This document shows positions 7,748-15,839 of a stretch of 34,485 bases of DNA, in pieces. The notes under the pieces were generated by a model that had not been told where the DNA came from, made no database searches, and saw only the letters and a program-made list of their open reading frames with translations. Source of the DNA: Propionibacteriaceae bacterium UBA5174 (GTDB taxonomy: Bacteria > Actinomycetota > Actinomycetes > Propionibacteriales > Propionibacteriaceae); the NCBI GenBank assembly GCA_002413345.1, contig DHWU01000042.1, positions 1 through 34,485 of the forward strand, in the 5' to 3' direction. How positions within the stretch are numbered: the stretch's first letter is position 1; every line of letters begins with the position of its first letter. The position numbers and the translations under genes are program-made.

Positions 7748-7781
7748 CTCTCGTGGTGGTCTCTTTCTGACTGAAGCCGGT

Positions 7782-7787
7782 TAGGCT
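7782..7787 (+). promoter_or_regulatory. Leaderless-type -10 box (TAGGCT)
   Basis: TAGGCT ends 7 nt before the GTG at 7795, and no Shine-Dalgarno site intervenes. A transcript starting at the usual distance from a -10 would begin at or next to the start codon. The same 12-mer TAGGCTGTCGGC recurs before pgi. Confidence 0.5.
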
Positions 7788-7794
7788 GTCGGCC

Positions 7795-9621
7795 GTGAGC
7801 CGGGTCAAGCTGATCGAAAACCGCACCAACGTTCCAGTCCCCGAATGGGAGGAACTGGCTCATGCCGCCTGGCCGGGTTGGGTTCCGCTCCAACTGTCTG
7901 CGTGGTTTGGCGGGGCGAACTTCACTCTCTTCGTACTCGGCCTAGCTGGGCAACTCGTTGCCGCTTGGGCCCACTTGCCTTGGCTGGGCCTGGTTGCCTG
8001 GGTGGTGCCAGCTCTGTCGGACTGGCTGTCCACTCGGGCTGACGTGTCCACCAGCCGGATGCTTGATCGCGTCGGTCTGCGCCCGCAGGCTCGGGCGCTG
8101 CTGCGCAGCATGCTCTTCGCTGGCGTAATTCTTGCCTCAGGGCTGCCGAGCGCGATGAATGCTGGCTTGGCTTATCTGAGTGTCGTGGTGGCGGTGCAAT
8201 TGGCCTGGTTTGTCCAGCCAACACTGGCAGTTTGGGTGGCCCGAGTAGCGCCACCGCTGCCGTACCAGCCCGGTTCGGCGGTCCAATTGCCGCTGATTCG
8301 GCGTTACGGCTCGGTCTATGCCCGTGGTATTGGTGCCCCAGCGATCTTGTTCGGAGTCGAATTGGTGGCTGTGGTCGACGCGGTGCTGTTTGCACGGTTG
8401 CAGCCGGAGTCGATCCTGACCTTGCTCGGGCTTTCCGTGGCAGGTGCTGCGTTAGAGACGGCGTTGATCTACCTGGGGTGGACGGCTTGGCAAGCCAATA
8501 CGGCGCATCGTGACGCAAAGGACTTGGCCAAGAAACTCCACGACAAGCTGGCTGAAGTGACCCCGGCATTCGCGGTGTACCTGGGTGGAGCGGCGCAGAC
8601 CGAGGAAGTCGCCAATCAGTGGCTGTCTCGCTTTGCTGACACCGAAGCCGAGGGGATCGTTTTGGTTCGTCAGGCCAGTCGCCTGGCTGGGTTGGATTTG
8701 AGTCCCCATCCAGTGATTTATGTTCCAGCAGCCAAGGATCTTCGACATCTGATGTCGTTGGGGATCACCACGGTGTTCTATGTGGATTGGGCAGAGCAGA
8801 ATGCCGCCCTGCAACAAGATCCGGGCCTGCAGCATGTCATGTTGATTTCCGGAGAGTCGGACCAGGCCGACAGCGTCAGCAACCTGGTCCGGGGTTTTGA
8901 CGAGGTCTGGGTGCCTGGACCAGCCGCGATCCAGCGGTACGCCGCCGCAGGAATCGACACCGAAAAGTTCGTCATGGTCGGGCGTTCGCAGAGCCCGGGT
9001 GAGCGTCCGGTCAATGCCGAATCGCCGGTCGTGCTCTACGCACCCACCTGGGAGGGAGCACCGGGTGAACCTTCCTACACATCGCTGGACCGAATGGGAG
9101 TTCGTCTGATTCGCCGCCTAGTGCGCACCTACCCACACGCGCGGGTGTGGTTCCGACCTGATCCCGCCAGTGGCAGCCACCGCGCCACCATGCTCACCGC
9201 AGCCACCGAGATCGCAACCGTGTTGCGGACGGCCAGCAAAGGCCATCAAGTGGTCGGAGTAGACGGCCCCAGTCTGACTGAGTGCTTTGAGAAGGCAGAT
9301 CTGCTGATCGGCGATGTCTCCGGCCTCGAAGCCGATTTCCTGATAACCGGACGGCCAGTCATAACCTGCAACGCAACTAGCCTTTCAGAGCAGGCTTTCG
9401 TGGCGAAGTACCCCACTCAGGCCGCCAGCTATCTGGTAGACGCCAAACTGGAGACGTTGGCAGATGCCATGGAGCAGGCGTTGGGTGCCGATCCGCTCGC
9501 ACCGGCCAGGGCTGCGATGCGGGCTCACCTGTTCGCGACGGTCGACTCGTCGGAATTCTTGGAAAATGTGTCGCGGTTGTGTTTGTCGGCTGAAGATGGC
9601 GACGCTGCAGAGCCGTTCTGA
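7795..9621 (+). CDS. Membrane CDP-glycerol glycerophosphotransferase-like protein
   Basis: A 608-residue protein in two parts. Residues 1 to about 235 hold several hydrophobic helices (about 35-75, 105-165, 185-235), then a charged helix. The C-terminal part resembles the CDP-glycerol:poly(glycerophosphate) glycerophosphotransferases (TagF/TarF type, GT-B fold): VVLYAPTWEG near residue 405, a WFRPDP segment, and ADLLIGDVSGLEADFLITGRPVI, the family's D.SS...D....PV donor-site block. Those enzymes build teichoic acid-like polymers on the inner membrane face. Two genes downstream lies a Wzm/Wzt-like exporter, a natural partner. The start is a GTG with no ribosome site but with a -10 box 7 nt upstream. 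Actual donor and polymer are unknown. Confidence 0.75.
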   Translation: MSRVKLIENRTNVPVPEWEELAHAAWPGWVPLQLSAWFGGANFTLFVLGLAGQLVAAWAHLPWLGLVAWVVPALSDWLSTRADVSTSRMLDRVGLRPQARALLRSMLFAGVILASGLPSAMNAGLAYLSVVVAVQLAWFVQPTLAVWVARVAPPLPYQPGSAVQLPLIRRYGSVYARGIGAPAILFGVELVAVVDAVLFARLQPESILTLLGLSVAGAALETALIYLGWTAWQANTAHRDAKDLAKKLHDKLAEVTPAFAVYLGGAAQTEEVANQWLSRFADTEAEGIVLVRQASRLAGLDLSPHPVIYVPAAKDLRHLMSLGITTVFYVDWAEQNAALQQDPGLQHVMLISGESDQADSVSNLVRGFDEVWVPGPAAIQRYAAAGIDTEKFVMVGRSQSPGERPVNAESPVVLYAPTWEGAPGEPSYTSLDRMGVRLIRRLVRTYPHARVWFRPDPASGSHRATMLTAATEIATVLRTASKGHQVVGVDGPSLTECFEKADLLIGDVSGLEADFLITGRPVITCNATSLSEQAFVAKYPTQAASYLVDAKLETLADAMEQALGADPLAPARAAMRAHLFATVDSSEFLENVSRLCLSAEDGDAAEPF

Positions 9622-9664
9622 CAGGCTCTGGTGCCACTGGCCGGTGTGGCCCAAGTCGGCTGGC

Positions 9665-9670
9665 TAGGCT
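9665..9670 (+). promoter_or_regulatory. Leaderless-type -10 box of pgi (TAGGCT)
   Basis: TAGGCT followed by exactly 6 nt and then the pgi ATG at 9677. There is no ribosome binding site in the gap. The stretch TAGGCTGTCGGC is identical to that before the gene at 7795. Confidence 0.5.
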
Positions 9671-9676
9671 GTCGGC

Positions 9677-11356
9677 ATGACCACACCGGTTGACCCCACC
9701 ACCACCGAAGCCTGGGCCACCTTGGCCAAGCTAGCTGCCGAGCTCAAACCCGATCTGCGGGGCTGGTTCGCCGAAGATCCCGGACGTGCCGAGAGGCTCA
9801 GTCTTACTGCTGGCGAACTCTTTGTTGACTTGTCGAAGAACCTGGTCACCGACGAGGTCTTGGCCGCTCTGGTCGAACTGGCCAGGCAGGTCGGCTTGCC
9901 GGCTCGCCGTGACGCCATGTTCGCTGGCGAGCGAATCAACGTCACGGAGAACCGCTCGGTTTTGCACACCGCGTTGCGGCGTCCGCGTACCGACCATTTG
10001 GTGGTGGAGGGTGTGGACGTAGTTGCCGAGGTGCACCAGGTGCTTGAGGCGGTCTACGCCTTTGCTGAGAAGGTCCGTAGTGGCGAATGGAAAGGGGTCA
10101 CCGGCAAGCCGATAGCCACGGTGGTCAACATCGGAATCGGTGGCTCCGACCTGGGTCCGGTGATGGCCTATGAAGCGCTCAAGCCATATCTGCAACCAGG
10201 ACTGGAATGTCGCTTCATCTCGAATATTGACCCAAGTGATGTGGCCGAGACCACGGCCGGATTGGATCCGGAAACCACCCTTTTCATCATCGCGTCAAAG
10301 ACGTTCACGACCTTGGAAACCTTGACAAACGCGAGGCTGGCTCGCGATTGGTTGCTGGCTGAGTTGCGACGCACCGGCGCCATTGAAGCCAGTGAGGACG
10401 CAGCGAAAGCCGCGATCGGCAAGCATTTCGTGGCAGTCTCCACTGCGTTAGACAAAGTGGCCGCGTTCGGTATCGACCCGGCTAACGCGTTTGGCTTCTG
10501 GGATTGGGTGGGCGGCCGGTACTCAGTTGATTCGGCGGTGGGCACGGTGCTGGCAGTGGCCATCGGGCCGAAGAACTTCGCCGACTTCCTGGATGGCTTC
10601 CATACCATCGACCGGCACTTCGTCGAGGCCGAATTGAGTCAAAACCTACCCGTGCTGATGGGGTTATTGAACATCTGGTACGTCAATTTCCTCGGCGCAT
10701 CCAGCCATGTTGTGCTGCCCTATGCGCAGTCGCTGCATCGTTTTGCCGCCTACCTGCAACAGCTCACCATGGAATCGAATGGCAAGGGCGTTCGTAGTGA
10801 CGGGCAGCCGGTAACCACCGCCACCGGGGAGATCTTCTGGGGTGAGCCTGGCACGAATGGTCAGCATGCCTTCTACCAACTAATTCATCAGGGCACTCGA
10901 CTGGTACCAGCCGATTTCATTGCGGTGGCGACCCCGGCCTACCCGATCGTCGACGGCCAAGCCGATGTTCATGAGCTATTCCTGGCCAACTTCTTCGCCC
11001 AGACCAAAGCACTGGCCTTCGGTAAAACTGCGGCTGAAGTGCAAGCTGAAGGCACTGCCGCAGCAATCGTGCCAGCCCGAGTCTTCCCGGGAAACCGACC
11101 GTCCACCTCAATCATGGCGGCGGCCATGACTCCGGCAGTGGTTGGTCAGCTAATCGCCCTCTACGAACACATCACCTTCACGCAGGGGGTGGTGTGGGGA
11201 ATTAACAGCTTCGACCAATGGGGCGTCGAACTGGGCAAACAGCTTGCCCTGCAGATTGCGCCGGCAGTGGCGGGCGATGCCGCTGCGCTGGCTGCGCAGG
11301 ATCCGTCCACCAAGTCGTTGGTTGGCTACTACCTGAAGAGCCGCGTTCGCGACTAA
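9677..11356 (+). CDS. pgi: Glucose-6-phosphate isomerase
   Basis: A 559-residue phosphoglucose isomerase, which interconverts glucose 6-phosphate and fructose 6-phosphate. The length and landmarks are those of the full-length family: GERINVTENRSVLHTALR near the N-terminus, VVNIGIGGSDLGPVMAYEAL, SKTFTTLET (phosphate-binding Ser/Thr), FWDWVGGRYSVDSAVG, the first PROSITE-type signature, an NGKGVRSDG segment, GEPGTNGQHAFYQLIHQG with the catalytic His, and the closing NSFDQWGVELGK signature with its catalytic Lys. It stands between the glycerophosphotransferase-like gene and the ABC exporter, on the same strand, with its own leaderless-type promoter. It feeds the phosphofructokinase encoded earlier in the window. 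Confidence 0.97.
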   Translation: MTTPVDPTTTEAWATLAKLAAELKPDLRGWFAEDPGRAERLSLTAGELFVDLSKNLVTDEVLAALVELARQVGLPARRDAMFAGERINVTENRSVLHTALRRPRTDHLVVEGVDVVAEVHQVLEAVYAFAEKVRSGEWKGVTGKPIATVVNIGIGGSDLGPVMAYEALKPYLQPGLECRFISNIDPSDVAETTAGLDPETTLFIIASKTFTTLETLTNARLARDWLLAELRRTGAIEASEDAAKAAIGKHFVAVSTALDKVAAFGIDPANAFGFWDWVGGRYSVDSAVGTVLAVAIGPKNFADFLDGFHTIDRHFVEAELSQNLPVLMGLLNIWYVNFLGASSHVVLPYAQSLHRFAAYLQQLTMESNGKGVRSDGQPVTTATGEIFWGEPGTNGQHAFYQLIHQGTRLVPADFIAVATPAYPIVDGQADVHELFLANFFAQTKALAFGKTAAEVQAEGTAAAIVPARVFPGNRPSTSIMAAAMTPAVVGQLIALYEHITFTQGVVWGINSFDQWGVELGKQLALQIAPAVAGDAAALAAQDPSTKSLVGYYLKSRVRD

Positions 11357-11461
11357 GGCGGTTCGGCTTGGACGCCACAGTTGCACTAAGCTCGCACAGG
11401 CGGCTTGGGTAGCCAAGCCCCGTCAGCGTGGATCGTCGATCCGATGGGAGCCTGCGCAGGC

Positions 11462-12307
11462 ATGAGTGCGACCGAACTGGCCGAGCAATACGGCCTGCAC
11501 CGGGTCGGTGGCCGGCCCGGAGTTCGGGCCTACCTGACCGAAGTCTGGGAACGCCGCGACTTCATCACCACCATGGGCTCCTATCGAATGGCCCTACAGA
11601 CCCAGCAGGCCCGATTCGGCGCCGCTTGGTTGGTGCTGAAGCCAGCCCTGAATGCCCTGATCTATGGCCTCATTTTTGGCGTGCTTCAGGGCGGTAATCG
11701 GCCACCCGACTATGCCGCCTATGTGGTCAGTGGCGTCTTCTTGTTCGAGTTCTTCTCGGGGTGCTTCTCCCAGGGTGCTCGGGCAATCACCGCAAACCGG
11801 CTACTGGTGCAGTCGTTGGCTTTCCCAAGAATCGTGTTGCCGTTGTCGGTGGTGGTCGAACAGTTCAACACCTTGATGATGTCGCTAGTGGTGATGGTCA
11901 CCATCTTGATCTTCATGGGGCACCTGCCGACTTGGAACTGGCTGTTGATGATTCCGCTGTTGGTGCTGTTCACGATGTTCAACACCGGAGTGACGCTATT
12001 TGCGGCCCGCTTGACGGTGCACTTTCGTGATCTCACCCAGATCCTGCCGTTCATCTCCCGGATCTTGTTCTATACCTCCGGTGCGCTATTTGACGTAAAC
12101 AGCATCTTTCGCGCGCACCCGTGGGTGGTTGAGCTTTACAACTGGCATCCGCTCTACCAAGTGCTGGCGCTAGCCCGGTCGCTGTTGATGGCGAATGTGG
12201 CTGTTAACCCCATGTATTGGCTCTATCTAGGCCTGTGGGCCGTGGTTGCACTAGTCGGAGGCTTCCTATTCTTCTGGGTTGCCGAGGAGCGCTATGGACG
12301 CGATTGA
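11462..12307 (+). CDS. ABC-2 polysaccharide/teichoic acid export permease
   Basis: About 281 residues with six predicted membrane helices of the ABC-2 type, as in TagG/Wzm/RfbA permeases that flip lipid-linked wall polymers. The N-terminal RAYLTEVWERRDFITTMGSYRMAL amphipathic segment and FGAAWLVLKPALNALIYGLIFG are characteristic, as is the late FYTSGALFDV...WHPLYQVLALAR region. Several starts are in frame: TTG 11405, ATG 11444 and ATG 11462. The last is chosen because a GGGAG lies 11 nt before it and the protein then begins as its relatives do; confidence in that choice is moderate. It overlaps the ATPase gene by 14 bp. A TAAGCT at 11387-11392 is a possible -10. Confidence 0.87.
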   Translation: MSATELAEQYGLHRVGGRPGVRAYLTEVWERRDFITTMGSYRMALQTQQARFGAAWLVLKPALNALIYGLIFGVLQGGNRPPDYAAYVVSGVFLFEFFSGCFSQGARAITANRLLVQSLAFPRIVLPLSVVVEQFNTLMMSLVVMVTILIFMGHLPTWNWLLMIPLLVLFTMFNTGVTLFAARLTVHFRDLTQILPFISRILFYTSGALFDVNSIFRAHPWVVELYNWHPLYQVLALARSLLMANVAVNPMYWLYLGLWAVVALVGGFLFFWVAEERYGRD

Positions 12308-13034
12308 GCACAAGCCCGTAGTCGTAGTTGACGAGCTTCACGTTGAGTACAAGGTCTATGCCAGTGGCAAGGCAGTGAATCCAAACATCCGTTCGCTGCG
12401 GCGAGCTACCCGCGGCATGCGCACCGTGCACGCCCTAAAAGGCGTGTCATTCGTGGCCTATGGCAACGAATCGATCGGCGTAATCGGCACCAACGGTTCT
12501 GGCAAGTCAACTTTGATGCGGGCCATGGTGGGCCTGACTCCAGCCACTTCAGGCGCGGTCTACGCCGCGTCGCGTCCCAATCTTTTGGGAGTCGGCGCGG
12601 CACTGCTTCCCGATCTGTCGGGGGATCGCAACATCGTGTTGGGCGCTCTGGCCTTGGGAGTAAAGAAGGAAGACATCCCCGAAATGCGTGAGCAGGTTAA
12701 AGAGTTCACCGAACTCGGAGACTTCCTTGATCTGCCGATGCGCACCTACTCCTCCGGAATGCAGGCCAGGTTGAAGTTCGCGATCGCGGCGACCCAGCAG
12801 CATGACATTCTGATTGTCGACGAAGCCTTGGCGGTAGGCGACAAGAAGTTCCAAGCTCGTAGCGAGGCCCGGATTCGGGAGATTCGCGATAATGCTGGCA
12901 CGGTCTTCTTGGTGTCGCACTCGATGAAATCTATTAGAGACACCTGCGACCGCACGATCTGGCTCAACAAGGGTGAAATGGTGATGGACGGACCGACCGA
13001 AGAGGTCGTCACCGCCTACGAAGAATCTCGCTGA
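12294..13034 (+). CDS. ABC polysaccharide/teichoic acid export ATPase
   Basis: A 246-residue TagH/Wzt-type nucleotide-binding subunit that powers the preceding permease. It shows Walker A GTNGSGKST, a shortened Q-loop region, signature YSSGMQARL, Walker B ILIVDEALAVGD and the switch His in VSHSMKSI. The N-terminal insert (KVYASGKAVNPNIRSL ... RTVHALKG) is the one found in Wzt/TagH proteins. It stops right after the core domain, so there is no C-terminal carbohydrate-binding domain of the O9a Wzt type and no TagH-type extracytoplasmic tail. ATG 12294 with GAGGAG upstream is preferred to the in-frame TTG at 12279; it overlaps the permease by 14 bp. Confidence 0.92.
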   Translation: MDAIEHKPVVVVDELHVEYKVYASGKAVNPNIRSLRRATRGMRTVHALKGVSFVAYGNESIGVIGTNGSGKSTLMRAMVGLTPATSGAVYAASRPNLLGVGAALLPDLSGDRNIVLGALALGVKKEDIPEMREQVKEFTELGDFLDLPMRTYSSGMQARLKFAIAATQQHDILIVDEALAVGDKKFQARSEARIREIRDNAGTVFLVSHSMKSIRDTCDRTIWLNKGEMVMDGPTEEVVTAYEESR

Positions 13035-13191
13035 CTGTTGCTACGTGGTCGCTTCCGGACCAGCCCTTGAATCCCGCCTTCGTGCGGTCGCGCGCATAGT
13101 CGGAAAAGTCGTCCCAACAGATGGTTTTAGCATCTCCAGGTGGTTGGCACATTGATAGTGTCACGGCCGTACCGCGATGGAGGGGTTAGTA

Positions 13192-14004
13192 ATGAGCTTA
13201 GCTACGCGTAATCCGCAGTTCCGCTATGCACTGGCTATTTTGGTGCTGCCGTTAGTGGCGGCGCCAATGTTGCCGTCCAGTGGCCAAAGCCAGGCAGTTC
13301 CAGAGCCGCTTGCAGTCAGCGCGGAAGCGGCGGCCGAAGTGCCCGCAGTAATCGTTAATCAGGTGGGGTCTCACACCAAGTCGGGTTGCCAGTTCACGAT
13401 GAGGGGCACGGGTCGGGCCACTGGGGATCCGAAACTAGAAGTCACCGATGAGATCGATTACGACGCAGAAAGCTGCACTCGCACCTACTCGAAGACGGTC
13501 TATTCGGCCACCTCGGGCCCAGGCTGGGCCAAGGCCGTGCTGCAACAGGTCAGTGGTGATTCGGCGGCAACCACCCTCGCAGCGATTCCTTCGAAGACCT
13601 ATCGAGGTGCGCTCTATGCCACTTTGAAAGATCCAGTTGCGTTGACGGTTACTGAGACCGATGCGGTGTTGGAATGGACGGCCACATCAAGCTCGGTGAA
13701 ATCCTATTCCGGCTCGGGGAAATGGTCGTGGTTGACTGCCACCGGTTGGAAAAAGACCGGCGGTTCAGTAAGCCAAGGGCGCACCAACTCCTCGGTGGTG
13801 TGGACCAATACCACCGGCAGGTTCAGCAACGGCGTCTTCTGCAAGGTACTTCTCGGTGGGTTCGGTGCCACGACCTACGCCGACCATGCCAAGACTCGGT
13901 TTGAGGGAAAGTCCGGCGGCGGCTATGCCTGGTCGGCCACGGTAAACAAATCCGGTGGCTGTGCCGGCATGCTGCACGTGAAGACCTATCTGATCAAGCC
14001 CTGA
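13192..14004 (+). CDS. Secreted protein of unknown function with four cysteines
   Basis: A 270-residue protein I do not recognise. A signal peptide covers residues 1 to about 38 (a basic start, the ALAILVLPLVAAP core, then an Ala-rich region). The mature part is rich in Ser, Thr, Gly and aromatic residues in alternating patterns that suggest beta sandwich structure, with four cysteines (Cys66, Cys95 and two near residues 217 and 259), enough for two disulfides. The ATG at 13192 has a GGAGGGG site 6-7 nt upstream; a GTG/ATG at 13177 would lack one. It stands alone, 157 bp after the exporter genes and 74 bp before argS. A role in the envelope is likely only from the signal peptide. Confidence 0.6.
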   Translation: MSLATRNPQFRYALAILVLPLVAAPMLPSSGQSQAVPEPLAVSAEAAAEVPAVIVNQVGSHTKSGCQFTMRGTGRATGDPKLEVTDEIDYDAESCTRTYSKTVYSATSGPGWAKAVLQQVSGDSAATTLAAIPSKTYRGALYATLKDPVALTVTETDAVLEWTATSSSVKSYSGSGKWSWLTATGWKKTGGSVSQGRTNSSVVWTNTTGRFSNGVFCKVLLGGFGATTYADHAKTRFEGKSGGGYAWSATVNKSGGCAGMLHVKTYLIKP

Positions 14005-14078
14005 TTACGAACCGCCAAGGGTAAGGAAGCTTTCGGGTGTACTGAGGCGGTCACGGTCTGGTGCGTCAACGTGCGAAA

Positions 14079-15722
14079 ATGGCCGACGTGCTGTCTTTGC
14101 CATCCCTGTTGAGTGCCCGCGTAGCCGAAGTGGCTGGAGTTGACCCGGAGTTACGCCCGGCGACCCGTCCCCAGTTCGGTCATTTCCAGACCAATGTTGC
14201 TTTGCGGTTGGCTAACGCTGCGGGGCGTCCACCGCGAGAGATAGCCGCTGAACTGGTGGCGAAGATCGCGGTGGCTGACCTCTGCGAACCATTGGAAATC
14301 GCTGGGCCAGGCTTCATCAACCTGCGGATCAAGGCCGACGTGTTGGCTCGGGTTGCCAACGAGGTGCTGGCAGATCCTTGGGCCGGAATAGCGCGGGTCG
14401 AGCAGCCACAGACAGTGGTCATCGACTATTCCTCGCCGAATGTGGCCAAGCAGATGCATGTGGGACATCTCCGTTCGACCATCATTGGAGATTGCTTCAC
14501 CCGAGTGTTGCGCATCCAAGGGCATACTGTCGTGCCGCAGAACCACATCGGTGACTGGGGTCGCCAGTTCGGCATGCTGGTCGAACAGATCCTTGATGAA
14601 GGCCTAGCGGTAGCCGCGTTGGACTTGCCCGGTGCTGAGGCTTTGTATCAGCGGGCTAACACCCACTTGAAAGAGTCTGAGGAATTCGCTGATCGCGCTC
14701 GGGAGCGGGTGGTGAAGCTCCAAAGTGGGGACGCCGAGACCCTCGCCATTTGGCAGCAGTTGATCGACGTTTCGCTGGCCGGTTTCAACGCCACCTACGC
14801 TCGAATGAATGTGCTGCTGACCAATGCTGATCTGGCTGGGGAGTCGCTCTACAACGCCGACCTGCCGGTAGTGGCCGAAGACCTAGAGGCCCGCGGTATC
14901 GCCAAGGTTGATGACGGAGCGCTTGTGGTCTTTGTTGAGGGGCAAGCTACTCCAGCGATCATCCGCAACGCTGCTGGCGGGTTCGGCTACACCTGCACTG
15001 ACCTGGCTGCAATCCGCTATCGGATCGGCAAGTTGGCCGCGAACCGGCTGATCTACGTGGTCGGCTCACCGCAGGAATACCACTTCCAGCAGGTCTTTGC
15101 CGTGGCCAGGCTGGCCGGTTATCTGCCGGAATCGGTGACTGCGGAGTTCGTTGGGTTCGGGCAGGTGCTAGGGGCCGACGGCAAGAAGTTTTCCACCCGC
15201 GAAGGCACTGCAGTCACGTTGAACTCGCTGCTAGATGCGGCTGAGGAGCAGGCGGCGCCGTCCATCGCCTTGGCCGCGATCAAGTACGCCGATTTGTCCA
15301 GCGGTTTACAGAAGGACTACACCTTCGACGCCGAACGAATGGTGGGCACCCACGGGGACACCGGTCCCTACCTGCAGTACGCCCACGCCCGTGCCAACCG
15401 AATCCTGGTAAAGGCCGATGCTGAGGGCATCGCCTACGGCGAGATTGGGACGTTGACCGAGCCAGCCGAACATCAGGTGGCGCTGCTCTTGAGTCGCTTC
15501 GGTGAAGCGGTGGCCGCAGTCGGTGAGACGCTGCAGCCCCATCGTCTGTGCGGATACCTCTACGAACTGGCCACCGCATTGAGCGTGTTTTACGAACAGT
15601 GCCCGGTGCTGACCAGCGAGGGTGAGGTACGCGCCTCCCGGTTGGCGCTATGCGCGGCCACCAAGAAGGTGCTGGCCAGTGGGCTGGATCTACTTGGCAT
15701 TGAGGCGCCGGAGCGGATGTAG
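14079..15722 (+). CDS. argS: Arginyl-tRNA synthetase
   Basis: About 547 residues, a class I aminoacyl-tRNA synthetase charging tRNA-Arg. The N-terminal Add1 domain (FGHFQTNVALRLA) precedes the catalytic signature SSPNVAKQMHVGHLRST (the HVGH form of the HIGH motif). The KMSKS equivalent is KKFSTREG. The DALRM anticodon-binding domain ends with the usual PERM. Frame is open up to GTG 14061; ATG 14079 is chosen because the protein then begins about 10 residues before the conserved helix, though no ribosome site is visible for either. A CAACGT 6 nt before the ATG could be a weak leaderless -10. A hairpin terminator lies downstream. Confidence 0.95.
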   Translation: MADVLSLPSLLSARVAEVAGVDPELRPATRPQFGHFQTNVALRLANAAGRPPREIAAELVAKIAVADLCEPLEIAGPGFINLRIKADVLARVANEVLADPWAGIARVEQPQTVVIDYSSPNVAKQMHVGHLRSTIIGDCFTRVLRIQGHTVVPQNHIGDWGRQFGMLVEQILDEGLAVAALDLPGAEALYQRANTHLKESEEFADRARERVVKLQSGDAETLAIWQQLIDVSLAGFNATYARMNVLLTNADLAGESLYNADLPVVAEDLEARGIAKVDDGALVVFVEGQATPAIIRNAAGGFGYTCTDLAAIRYRIGKLAANRLIYVVGSPQEYHFQQVFAVARLAGYLPESVTAEFVGFGQVLGADGKKFSTREGTAVTLNSLLDAAEEQAAPSIALAAIKYADLSSGLQKDYTFDAERMVGTHGDTGPYLQYAHARANRILVKADAEGIAYGEIGTLTEPAEHQVALLLSRFGEAVAAVGETLQPHRLCGYLYELATALSVFYEQCPVLTSEGEVRASRLALCAATKKVLASGLDLLGIEAPERM

Positions 15723-15788
15723 GTGGCAGGCGTTTCAGGCGCCGCAGCTGACTCGTCGGTCAGCAACCAGTTGAAGCTCGGCTGATCA

Positions 15789-15822
15789 GGGTGGTCGAAG
15801 CCCGTCTTGGCCCCGACCACCC
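15789..15822. terminator. Hairpin terminator between argS and cyd
   Basis: GGGTGGTCG (15789-15797) pairs perfectly with CGACCACCC (15814-15822) around a 16-nt loop that can itself pair GCC with GGC. It lies between the convergent stops of argS and the cyd fusion and could serve both strands. Confidence 0.65.
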
Positions 15823-15839
15823 CGGCTCAGTTCTTCAGA

